From assembly GCA_033761815.1 (NCBI GenBank), contig JANRMF010000116.1, positions 1 to 7,785 of the forward strand: a stretch of 7,785 bases of DNA, read 5' to 3'. This document shows positions 1-5,415 of this stretch, piece by piece (the first letter of the stretch is position 1; the number at the start of each line of letters is the position of its first letter). This DNA comes from JANRKH01 sp033761815 (GTDB taxonomy: Bacteria; Pseudomonadota; Alphaproteobacteria; Rickettsiales; Rickettsiaceae). The notes under the pieces were generated by a model that saw only the letters and a list, made by a program, of their open reading frames with translations, ran no database searches and was not told the origin of the DNA. The translations under genes were made by a program, and so were the position numbers.

Positions 1-1
1 G

Positions 2-157
2 CATATGGATCGCATCCTAGTCTTTGACAAAGGCAAGATCAACGAGGATGGCACCCACAGCCAGCTTCTTGCCAAAAATGGGCTTTATAAAACCCTATGG
101 GATGCACAAGTTGGTGGCTTTTTGGGTGATGAAAAAACGGAAGACATAAATGATTAA
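2..157 (+). CDS. ABC exporter ATP-binding protein, C-terminal tail (partial)
   Basis: This is the last 51 codons of an ABC transporter that begins left of the window. The residues HMDRILVFDKGKI, then EDGTHSQLL and GLYKTLWDAQVGGFL, match the segment after the H-loop at the end of the nucleotide-binding domain in MsbA-like half-transporters with a fused permease and ATPase. The H-loop histidine, Walker motifs and membrane helices lie outside the window. Such proteins sit in the inner membrane and use ATP to export lipids, peptides or drugs; the substrate cannot be judged from the tail. The gene ends in TAA at 155-157. No convincing terminator follows it, so some read-through into the acetyltransferase cluster is possible. 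Confidence 0.85.
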   Translation, partial: HMDRILVFDKGKINEDGTHSQLLAKNGLYKTLWDAQVGGFLGDEKTEDIND

Positions 158-331
158 TGTAAATGAAATTCTTTCGTGCGCAGAACCTAGAAGCAGTTAT
201 TGCAGTTGATTATAGAGTTAACTAAAAGCAAGCTACTGTGTGATTGTGATAAGTTATGTGAAGTTAGAAAGCTTGCAAAATCTAATAAATTATGATAAAT
301 GTGATAATAAATATAATGAATAAACCAATAT
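158..331. other. Intergenic region between ABC exporter and acetyltransferase cluster
   Basis: This is a very AT-rich gap. It contains a distant inverted pair, GCAAGCT at 228-234 and AGCTTGC at 270-276, and a direct repeat TGTGATAA at 245-252 and 300-307. Neither can be given a function. A 19-codon frame starting at 150, over the end of the ABC gene, encodes nothing I recognise. The one plausible regulatory site is the -10 element listed separately. Confidence 0.5.
290..317 (+). promoter_or_regulatory. Possible promoter of the acetyltransferase operon
   Basis: A consensus -10 box TATAAT lies at 312-317. A weak -35 candidate TTATGA lies at 290-295, with a 16-base spacer. Transcription would start near 324, only about 8 bases before the ATG at 332. 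That would explain why no Shine-Dalgarno sequence is seen there, with a near-leaderless message. In DNA this AT-rich such boxes also arise by chance, so confidence is low. Confidence 0.3.
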
Positions 332-970
332 ATGGATTATACAAATCCCAATATTCTTCATCCTATACCAGAGGCTACAAGGGTAGTATACTTAAAAAAC
401 ATTATAACAAAACCTCAAATTATTGTAGGTGACTACACCTATTATCATGATTACGAAGACGCATATAACTTTGAGAAAAATGTTCTTTATCTATTTGACT
501 TTATAGGAGATAAACTAATCATTGGTAAGTTTTGTCAAATCGCTAGCGATGTACGTTTTATTATGAGCGGCGCAAACCATGCGATGAATGGCTTTTCTAC
601 CTATCCATTTAAAGCATTTGGCGGCGAGTGGGCAGAAAAAGACCTTATGAATGTTGTAAATAAGGGGGATATAATCGTCGGTAATGACGTATGGATTGGC
701 AATAGTGCAACCATTATGCCTGGAGTCAAAATTGGCGATGGGGCTATTATCGGCACCAACAGCTTAGTAACCAAAGATGTGCCAGCATATACGATTGTAG
801 GAGGAAATCCTGCAAAAGAAATTCGCAAAAGATTTGATTATGAAACTATCCAACTCTTGCATACAATAAAATGGTGGGATTGGGACGTGCAAAAAATCAC
901 AGACAATCTTGAGGTCATAACGGGTGGCAAGATAGATGAATTGAAGCGAATTTACGAGGAAAGCAAATGA
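332..970 (+). CDS. Vat/CatB-family xenobiotic O-acetyltransferase (hexapeptide repeat)
   Basis: This is a 212-residue protein of the xenobiotic acetyltransferase family. Those enzymes are trimeric left-handed beta-helix proteins that move acetyl from acetyl-CoA to a hydroxyl of streptogramin A or chloramphenicol in the cytosol. The N-terminus (NPNILHPIPEA) matches the family start. GKFCQIA near residue 65 begins the helix, and GANHAMNG at 80-87 holds the expected catalytic histidine, H83. Hexapeptide repeats follow in IIVGNDVWIGNSATIMPGV and IGDGAIIGTNSLVTKDVPAY. GGNPAKEIRKRF and IKWWDWD are the C-terminal family signatures. Length and all core motifs are intact. Resemblance is closer to Vat than to CatB by eye, but the substrate is not proven. 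An in-frame stop at 317-319 makes the ATG at 332 the first possible start; no clear ribosome binding site precedes it. Its stop overlaps the next start by 4 bases. Confidence 0.88.
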   Translation: MDYTNPNILHPIPEATRVVYLKNIITKPQIIVGDYTYYHDYEDAYNFEKNVLYLFDFIGDKLIIGKFCQIASDVRFIMSGANHAMNGFSTYPFKAFGGEWAEKDLMNVVNKGDIIVGNDVWIGNSATIMPGVKIGDGAIIGTNSLVTKDVPAYTIVGGNPAKEIRKRFDYETIQLLHTIKWWDWDVQKITDNLEVITGGKIDELKRIYEESK

Positions 971-1854
971 ATATAAGACTACTAAATAACGAAGATACAC
1001 AGGTGCTAGAGGAATATTTGGCTCCCCATAGAGCCGAGTGTATATTTATTTGCAGTAGTATTAAATCTGCTGGTATTAACTATAATGGAGCAGATTTTGA
1101 AGGCGAATATTTCGGGTTTTTTGATAAGAATGACCAACTACAGGGTGTGATTGTTCATTATTGGAACGGCAATATTATGATGCATGCAAGAGATAATAAT
1201 ATATTAGAAAAGCTTATATCACATCTTAAAACTAATATAAGTAGGCCGCCAGAAGGTATCTTTTGCCCTAGCATTACAGCAGAATTTCTCATCAAGGAAC
1301 TTGGGATATCAAGTAGTAGTTTTAGAGTTAATAGGAATGAAGGACTATATGAAATGAATCTTGAAACTTTGAATCAAGTAAGTCTAGAAGATTCTATGAA
1401 GGTTGTCGTTGCGCAAGATCTATCTAAAAATATATTAACTACGTGGATGCAAACTTATTATATTGAAGCTCTAGGGTTCGTAAATGACGCATATCTAGAA
1501 CAAAAAGTTCAAGAATTCTGGAAGTTGCGCTTAAAGAAAAATGACTCCTGGGTTTTATTGTTAAATGGCACTCCGGTAGCTTTAAGCGCATTTAGGGCCC
1601 GGCTTGAAGATATGGTACAAGTAGGCCCTGTTTGGACTCCTCCTGAATATCGAAACAGAGGCTTTGCAAGGCTGCTTGTTAACTATACTCTGCAGCAGGA
1701 AAAACTTAAGGCAATAAAAAAAGCAGTATTATTTGCGCATAATCCAGCAGCGATAAAGGCTTATGTTTCTGTTGGATTTAAAAAGATACGTACTTACCGG
1801 ATAGCGCTATTAGCAAAGCCTAGCGGGGTTATTGCAAGCTCCGAGGGGCAATAA
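967..1854 (+). CDS. GNAT-family N-acetyltransferase (two-part, 295 aa)
   Basis: The C-terminal half is a GNAT acetyltransferase domain. Residues 219-238 read VGPVWTPPEYRNRGFARLLV, with the acetyl-CoA pyrophosphate-binding motif RNRGFA at 229-234. NPAAIKAYVSVGFKKI from about residue 259 supplies the later strand-helix motif. The first 130 or so residues are divergent and may be a second, degenerate GNAT-like fold, as in other GNAT proteins of about 290 residues. Substrate unknown: it could be a small molecule, an amine drug or a protein. The start overlaps the previous stop as ATGA, which indicates translational coupling to the Vat-like gene. The next gene starts 5 bases after this stop. The frame is intact. 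Confidence 0.85.
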   Translation: MNIRLLNNEDTQVLEEYLAPHRAECIFICSSIKSAGINYNGADFEGEYFGFFDKNDQLQGVIVHYWNGNIMMHARDNNILEKLISHLKTNISRPPEGIFCPSITAEFLIKELGISSSSFRVNRNEGLYEMNLETLNQVSLEDSMKVVVAQDLSKNILTTWMQTYYIEALGFVNDAYLEQKVQEFWKLRLKKNDSWVLLLNGTPVALSAFRARLEDMVQVGPVWTPPEYRNRGFARLLVNYTLQQEKLKAIKKAVLFAHNPAAIKAYVSVGFKKIRTYRIALLAKPSGVIASSEGQ

Positions 1855-1859
1855 ATTTT

Positions 1860-2669
1860 ATGAGTAAATTGCAAAAACTCATAGAGCTAGAACAAGATAC
1901 TCGCAAATTTGGCTTCGATTGGCCGGATCAATTTATGATATTGGATCAAATTATTGATGAATGTCGGGAAGTGCGTGAGGAGATTGATCAAGGCTCTAAC
2001 AAAGAAAAGCTACAAGAAGAAATAGGTGACCTATTGCATAGCGTAATCTCCTTATGTATTTTTTCTGGATTTAACGTTGAAGAAACTATAGATAAAACAA
2101 ATGCTAAATTTTCTGGGCGTATGAAGCTACTAAAAGAGCTTACAAAACGTGAAGGTTTAGAGAATCTGCGCGGGCAAAATATAGATTTTATGCTGAAACT
2201 GTGGAAAGAGGCAAAGAAAATGGAGTATGAAAATAAGATCGTTGAGGCGCATATCAAGTTGGAAGGCGTAGAATGCACAGAATCGCCAGCCACCGCAGAC
2301 ATTGATTTTCTGACGCACAAAATCAATCAAGAGACACCTGAATTCGGCGAAGCTCATCCTTTCGCATTTTTTATGCGAGATGATAAGAGCCAAATTATCG
2401 CGGGATGCAATGGCAGTGTGATTTTCGGTAGCATTTATACGGATCAGTTATGGGTGCATCCGGCTCATCGTAAGAATGGTTTGGGCCACAAATTGATGGA
2501 GGCGGTCCATGATTATGGGCGTAAATCAGGATGTGCCATGGCAACTGCCTGCACAATGAGCTTTCAAGGCGCTAAAGCATTCTATGAAAAATTGGGATAC
2601 GGGGTGGATTTTGAGAGGCATGGTTATATCCAAAATTCTAACTGCTTATTTATGAGGAAAGAGTTATGA
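1860..2669 (+). CDS. Fusion of MazG-like nucleotide pyrophosphohydrolase and GNAT acetyltransferase
   Basis: This 269-residue protein has two unrelated domains. Residues 1 to about 118 are an all-alpha MazG-like NTP pyrophosphatase. The acidic magnesium-binding pattern is visible as E34-x-x-E37 and, after a loop, E54-x-x-D57, followed by a long helix. Such enzymes hydrolyse (d)NTPs to NMP and pyrophosphate and clear non-canonical nucleotides. Residues from about 121 to 269 form a complete GNAT domain with AFFMRDD, GCNGSVIFGSIYTDQLWVHP, the acetyl-CoA loop R204-K-N-G207-L-G209, and FYEKLGY near the end. Both halves resemble free-standing proteins. An internal ATG at 2220 (M121) has AGAGG at 2207-2211, 8 bases upstream, so the GNAT half may also be made alone. 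The start is preceded by GAGGGG at 1843-1848. The stop overlaps grpB by 4 bases. Substrates of both halves are unknown. Confidence 0.85.
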   Translation: MSKLQKLIELEQDTRKFGFDWPDQFMILDQIIDECREVREEIDQGSNKEKLQEEIGDLLHSVISLCIFSGFNVEETIDKTNAKFSGRMKLLKELTKREGLENLRGQNIDFMLKLWKEAKKMEYENKIVEAHIKLEGVECTESPATADIDFLTHKINQETPEFGEAHPFAFFMRDDKSQIIAGCNGSVIFGSIYTDQLWVHPAHRKNGLGHKLMEAVHDYGRKSGCAMATACTMSFQGAKAFYEKLGYGVDFERHGYIQNSNCLFMRKEL

Positions 2670-2940
2670 AGAAAATTATTGAAGTCGTCCCCTATGACCC
2701 AAATTGGCCAAATATATTTGAGGCTGAGGCGGACCTTATTAGGCAAGGCTTGGGTGGTAATTGCATCGCTGTTCATCATGTCGGCTCGACATCGGTGCCA
2801 GGACTTGCGGCTAAGCCTAAGATAGTATCGTAGTGGTAGGCAGTGGAGATTTATCTATTGCACAGCTTGACAAAATTGGATTTTCTTATAAAGGCGAGCA
2901 TAATATGGTTTATATGCTCAAAATATTAATTGATTTATAA
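2666..2940 (+). pseudogene. GrpB-family protein, frameshifted and truncated
   Basis: The ATG overlaps the preceding stop (ATGA), so this was the fourth gene of the operon. The reading frame gives VVPYDPNWPNIFEAEADLI and VHHVGSTSVPGLAAKPKI, the hallmark of the GrpB family (UPF0157, nucleotidyltransferase-like fold). It then hits TAG at 2831-2833. Moving to the next frame at about 2826 restores family-like sequence: IVVVGSGDLSIAQLDKIGF and YKGEHN. One base appears to have been lost in the ATAGAT codons. After EHN at about 2903 the similarity stops and the frame closes at 2938-2940. Roughly half of the usual length of about 170 residues remains, so the gene is dead. The vapBC promoter begins where the homology ends. 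Confidence 0.85.
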
Positions 2941-2968
2941 TATCATGATATGATATACTGATATCATA
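2930..2968 (+). promoter_or_regulatory. vapBC promoter with overlapping palindromic operator
   Basis: A -35-like TTGATT at 2930-2935 and a -10-like TATACT at 2954-2959 are separated by 18 bases. Over them lies a repeat array: the perfect palindrome ATATCATGATAT at 2940-2951, then the inverted pair TATGATAT (2949-2956) and ATATCATA (2961-2968) with a 4-base centre. The half-site ATATCA/TGATAT thus occurs four times. This is the expected layout for binding of a ribbon-helix-helix antitoxin that represses its own operon. Autoregulation is inferred from the family and this layout. Confidence 0.7.
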
Positions 2969-2994
2969 TTACAAGCAATATTGTGAGTTATTTT

Positions 2995-3222
2995 ATGAGC
3001 AGAACTTTAGTTGATATTCCAGAGGACAAACTAAGCAAACTAGATTTGATTGCAAAAAATAAACAAGTGTCACGTGCATTTATTATAAGATCTGCAATAG
3101 ATAAGTTACTTCAAGAATACAACAACCAGCCAGATTCAGCGGATAAAGCTTTCGGCCTATTTAAGTCCCAAAAAATAAATTCACTGGAATTACAGAGACA
3201 CTTAAGGGAAGATTGGAAATGA
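2995..3222 (+). CDS. Ribbon-helix-helix antitoxin of a VapBC-type module
   Basis: This 75-residue protein starts SRTLVDIPEDKLSKLDLIA, and VSRAFIIRSAIDKLLQEY follows. That is the beta strand, helix, helix pattern of CopG/Arc-type DNA-binding antitoxins. The strand contacts operator DNA as a dimer, and the C-terminal part (FGLFKSQ, LQRHLREDW) is the probable toxin-neutralising tail. I chose the ATG at 2995. An upstream in-frame GTG at 2983 would add MSYF, but the ribbon strand begins right after the ATG. The ribosome binding site is weak in either case. The stop overlaps the toxin start by 4 bases (ATGA), as is usual for such pairs. Confidence 0.85.
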   Translation: MSRTLVDIPEDKLSKLDLIAKNKQVSRAFIIRSAIDKLLQEYNNQPDSADKAFGLFKSQKINSLELQRHLREDWK

Positions 3223-3584
3223 AAGCAGTGTTTGATACAAATATAATTATTGATTACTTAAACGGAGAAGAAAAATCTCGTAAAGAGATCGAGATGTATA
3301 ATCATAAATATATCAGTATTATAACTTACATAGAGGTTTTAGTTGGAGTATTAGACGAGGCAAATGAGGTTATTGTTAAGAATTTCTTGGCATCATTTCA
3401 TATGATAAATATAGAAAGAGAAATAGCTGATTTTGCAACAATCTTAAGAAAGCAATATAGACTCAAAATACCAGATGCATTAATTCTCGCATCAGCACAA
3501 AAAATTGGCGCAATCTTAGTTACTAGAAATACTAAGGACTTGAGCCATGATATACCTATTGTAAGAATACCGTATGAAATTTGA
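3219..3584 (+). CDS. vapC: VapC-type PIN-domain toxin ribonuclease
   Basis: This 121-residue PIN domain carries the expected acidic metal site. D6 is in VFDTN, E39 in SIITYIEVLVG, D86 in IPDALILASAQ, and TRNTKDL at 102-108 supplies N104 and D107. VapC proteins are Mg-dependent endoribonucleases that cut tRNA or rRNA and stop growth when the antitoxin is degraded. Length is typical and no core residue is missing, so the toxin is probably functional. The ATG at 3219 follows the purine-rich stretch AGGGAAG and overlaps the antitoxin stop. A TTG two codons earlier is not needed. The last 11 bases overlap the start of the disrupted GNAT gene downstream. Confidence 0.9.
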   Translation: MKAVFDTNIIIDYLNGEEKSRKEIEMYNHKYISIITYIEVLVGVLDEANEVIVKNFLASFHMINIEREIADFATILRKQYRLKIPDALILASAQKIGAILVTRNTKDLSHDIPIVRIPYEI

Positions 3585-3836
3585 TATTCGCCAATTAGAA
3601 TTTGCAGATATACCATCTATCTCTAAGGCTTTTAACCACATCGGCTGGAATAAACCGGCATCGCTTTTCTCAAGGTATTTCAAGGAGCAAGAAGCAGGCG
3701 CTCGGCTTGCTTGGGTAGCTTACCTTCGGGGTCACCCCCTTGTAAAAGGGGCCCAGTATATTCCCTACGCGGGAACGAGTAGAAGTGCGGGAATGACTAT
3801 GATTTGGTGCTGTGGTTTACGAAGAGATTATCATAA
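3574..3836 (+). pseudogene. GNAT acetyltransferase, core replaced by a palindromic element
   Basis: Residues 1-52 (IRQLEFADIPSISKAF, HIGWNKPASLFSRYF, EQEAGARLAW) are the N-terminus of a GNAT family of about 165 residues. At 3731 the homology stops exactly where a GC-rich palindrome begins. Just after the palindrome, in a different frame (3798-3836), the sequence reads YDLVLWFTKRLS and then stop, which is the usual C-terminal end of the same family. The acetyl-CoA binding core, roughly 100 residues, is missing. The first frame runs on through the element and would give a 92-residue chimera ending at 3852, very unlikely to be an enzyme. The start lies inside vapC by 11 bases. Confidence 0.85.
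3731..3797. repeat. GC-rich interspersed palindromic element (67 bp)
   Basis: The element has inverted ends GTCACCCC and GGGAATGAC, related but not identical. Inside are two further hairpins: CCCCTT/AAGGGG near 3735-3750 and TTCCC/GGGAA at 3761-3775. By count, 37 of 67 bases are G or C, against a background near one third. Small palindromes with GTCATTCCC-type ends are common interspersed repeats in Rickettsiales and some other bacteria, where they can sit inside reading frames. I assign it to that general class from memory, not to a named family. It fills the deletion in the GNAT pseudogene. Confidence 0.65.
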
Positions 3837-3843
3837 AAACTGG

Positions 3844-3873
3844 TTGACGTAGTGGTACCATAAGTGGTACAAT
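3844..3873 (+). promoter_or_regulatory. yefM-yoeB promoter and repeat operator
   Basis: TTGACG at 3844-3849 and TACAAT at 3868-3873 are separated by 18 bases and make a near-consensus sigma-70 promoter. Its spacer contains AGTGGTAC twice, at 3851-3858 and 3863-3870 (12 bases apart), and the inverted pair GTACCA (3855-3860) and TGGTAC (3865-3870). YefM repressors are known to bind palindromes with a GTAC-like core, so this is very probably the autoregulatory operator. Confidence 0.75.
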
Positions 3874-3904
3874 AGACTCATGAATATTATATCAGGAGAA
3901 TGCT

Positions 3905-4147
3905 ATGGAAATATATACTACAAGTACCGCAAGACAATGTTTATTCAAATTAGTTGATTCAACTAACCAAACTCATGAGCCTGTTTATATAGTTGGCAAA
4001 CGTAATAAAGCTGTGTTAATTTCTGAAGAAGATTATAGAGCAATGGTTGAGACATTGCATATCATGTCCGTTCCTGGATTGAAGGAGTCTATTATCGAGA
4101 TGAATAATAAACCTCTCGAAGAATATTCCGAAGACATAGATTTATGA
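3905..4147 (+). CDS. yefM: YefM/Phd-family antitoxin
   Basis: This 80-residue protein has the Phd/YefM fold. An N-terminal DNA-binding part includes STARQCLFKLVDSTN and PVYIVGKRNKAVLISEEDYRAMVETL, which aligns with the E. coli YefM order (SEARQNL, then AVLMSLEEYNSLEET). The C-terminal part from about residue 50 (MSVPGLKESIIEM, then an acidic tail) would wrap the toxin. AGGAGA at 3894-3899 lies 5 bases before the ATG and is a strong ribosome binding site. The stop overlaps the toxin start as ATGA. It has its own promoter and operator just upstream. Confidence 0.9.
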   Translation: MEIYTTSTARQCLFKLVDSTNQTHEPVYIVGKRNKAVLISEEDYRAMVETLHIMSVPGLKESIIEMNNKPLEEYSEDIDL

Positions 4148-4407
4148 CTTATAAAATATTATTTTCAAAAGCGGCGCAAAAAGATGCGGACAAGATTAAA
4201 AACTCTAATTTAAGCAATAAATGCAAGAGTTTAATTGAGATTATTAGGGCTGGCCCCTTTGCTACAATACCCCCATTTGAGAAATTAGTTGGCGAACTAA
4301 CTGGATTTTATTCAAGGCGCATTAATATTAAGCATAGACTTGTCTATAGCGTATACCAAAAAGAGAGGATAGTTAAAGTATTAAGAATGTGGACACATTA
4401 TGAGTAA
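4144..4407 (+). CDS. yoeB: YoeB/Txe-family toxin mRNA interferase
   Basis: This 87-residue RelE-superfamily toxin cleaves mRNA in the ribosomal A site. The conserved block PFEKLVGELTGFYSRRI, HRLVYSV and MWTHYE matches YoeB. Active-site residues fall at or near the E. coli positions: E46, R65, and H85 for the usual H83. Nothing looks broken. It is translated with yefM through the 4-base overlap. The beta-lactamase gene starts 62 bases after its stop with no obvious terminator between, so a shared transcript is possible. Confidence 0.92.
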   Translation: MTYKILFSKAAQKDADKIKNSNLSNKCKSLIEIIRAGPFATIPPFEKLVGELTGFYSRRINIKHRLVYSVYQKERIVKVLRMWTHYE

Positions 4408-4469
4408 TACTACTGTCCCTTACAAACTTCTAGACAATCAATTATTCAATTTTTGAGAATAGGTAAATT

Positions 4470-5267
4470 ATGAAAAAAGTTATTTTATTGTTATGTTATA
4501 TTATGTTATCAGCGGGCGTAGCCTTTGCTGCTGAAAGCTGTTTTATTGCAAAAGAAAATGGAAAAGTTTTACAAATTGAAGGGGATTGTGCGACTCGCTA
4601 TGCACCTCAATCTACATTTAAAATTGCCTTAAGTTTAATAGGGTTTGATTCTGGTCTACTAAAAGACGAAACGCATCCGTTATGGTCCCTGCCTGATGGG
4701 CAAGATCCTTATATAAATGTTTGCAAGGAAGATCATGATCCCCGTACCTGGATGCGAGATAGCTGTCTTTGGTATTCACGGATTTTAACCAATAAGCTTG
4801 GGATGGAAAAATTTCAAGATTATGTGACAAAATTTTCTTATGGTAATATGGATCTTTCAGGGGATAAAGGTCAAAACAACGGCCTTACACAGGCTTGGCT
4901 TTCAAGCTCATTAAAAATATCACCCGAAGGGCAAGTAGATTTTCTGCAAAAGGTGGTAGATCGCAAACTTCCTATAAGTAGCAGAGGTTACAATAAGACA
5001 AAGAAAATTATGTTTATCCAAGAAATGGCTGGTGGTTGGAAGCTCTATGGCAAAACTGGAAATGGCGCGCAGTTTGACAAAGATGGCAATAAAACGGATC
5101 TACAGCATGGCTGGTTTACGGGCTATATTGAAAAAGACAATCGAAGAATTGTATTTGCAAGCCATATCGCGGACAAAGAAAAACAAAGTACCTTTGCCTC
5201 ATTTAGAGCAAGAAACGAGGCTTTAAATAAGCTTTGGTATCTTATTAACGAGAGTCTTGAGAAATGA
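4470..5267 (+). CDS. bla: Class D (OXA-type) beta-lactamase
   Basis: This is a 265-residue serine beta-lactamase exported to the periplasm. A signal peptide covers about residues 1-20 (KK, hydrophobic core, AFA then AES). The nucleophile motif STFK is at 48-51, with S48 acylating and K51 the lysine carboxylated in this class. The second motif is S98-C99-L100, where OXA enzymes usually have S-x-V. YGN is at 124-126, the AWLSSSLKIS block follows with W143 at the place of the tryptophan that stabilises the carboxylated lysine, and KTG is at 195-197. HGWFTGY follows later. All core motifs are present, so activity is likely; the spectrum cannot be read off. The start has only a weak site (AGG at 4461-4463). 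By eye it is closer to chromosomal OXA types from intracellular bacteria such as Legionella than to OXA-10 or OXA-48. Confidence 0.93.
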   Translation: MKKVILLLCYIMLSAGVAFAAESCFIAKENGKVLQIEGDCATRYAPQSTFKIALSLIGFDSGLLKDETHPLWSLPDGQDPYINVCKEDHDPRTWMRDSCLWYSRILTNKLGMEKFQDYVTKFSYGNMDLSGDKGQNNGLTQAWLSSSLKISPEGQVDFLQKVVDRKLPISSRGYNKTKKIMFIQEMAGGWKLYGKTGNGAQFDKDGNKTDLQHGWFTGYIEKDNRRIVFASHIADKEKQSTFASFRARNEALNKLWYLINESLEK

Positions 5268-5275
5268 ATAATCAA

Positions 5276-5302
5276 TTGACGTATGGCAAACTCAGGTAAA
5301 TA
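5276..5302 (+). promoter_or_regulatory. Weak promoter candidate before tspO
   Basis: TTGACG at 5276-5281 is a good -35 box. The best -10 is TAAATA at 5297-5302, with a short 15-base spacer. The rest of the 148-base gap to the tspO start (5268-5415) holds a 29-codon frame from 5283 with no recognisable product. The site may serve tspO, but the support is thin. Confidence 0.25.
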
Positions 5303-5415
5303 TTTCTATGGCAAAAACATGAATACAGGCTGTCTTAGATTCCAATTATATTCCCATTGCCTGAAAATCTAATGAATCTATGTACTATAGTAATATATCT
5401 AAACTAATAAAGTTT

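Noticed and set aside
150..209. A 19-codon frame overlapping the end of the ABC gene
   Set aside because: No recognisable product and no ribosome binding site; probably chance.
228..276. Inverted pair GCAAGCT/AGCTTGC as a terminator or riboswitch before the Vat-like gene
   Set aside because: A 7-base stem with a 35-base loop and no T run is unconvincing, and no riboswitch core is recognisable.
601..1000. Minus-strand frames of 75 and 78 residues opposite the Vat-like gene
   Set aside because: They are antisense to well-conserved coding sequence and show no family features.
1988..2393. Minus-strand frames opposite the MazG-GNAT gene
   Set aside because: They are antisense shadows with no supporting motif or ribosome binding site.
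2930..2970. CRISPR-like or tandem repeat array from the repeated ATATCA units
   Set aside because: The units are short, overlap the promoter and are palindromic; a toxin-antitoxin operator explains them.
4400..4456. An 18-codon frame starting MSNTTVPYKLL over the end of yoeB
   Set aside because: It lacks a ribosome binding site, is very short, and matches no known leader peptide; it could be the stub of a lost gene, but that cannot be shown.
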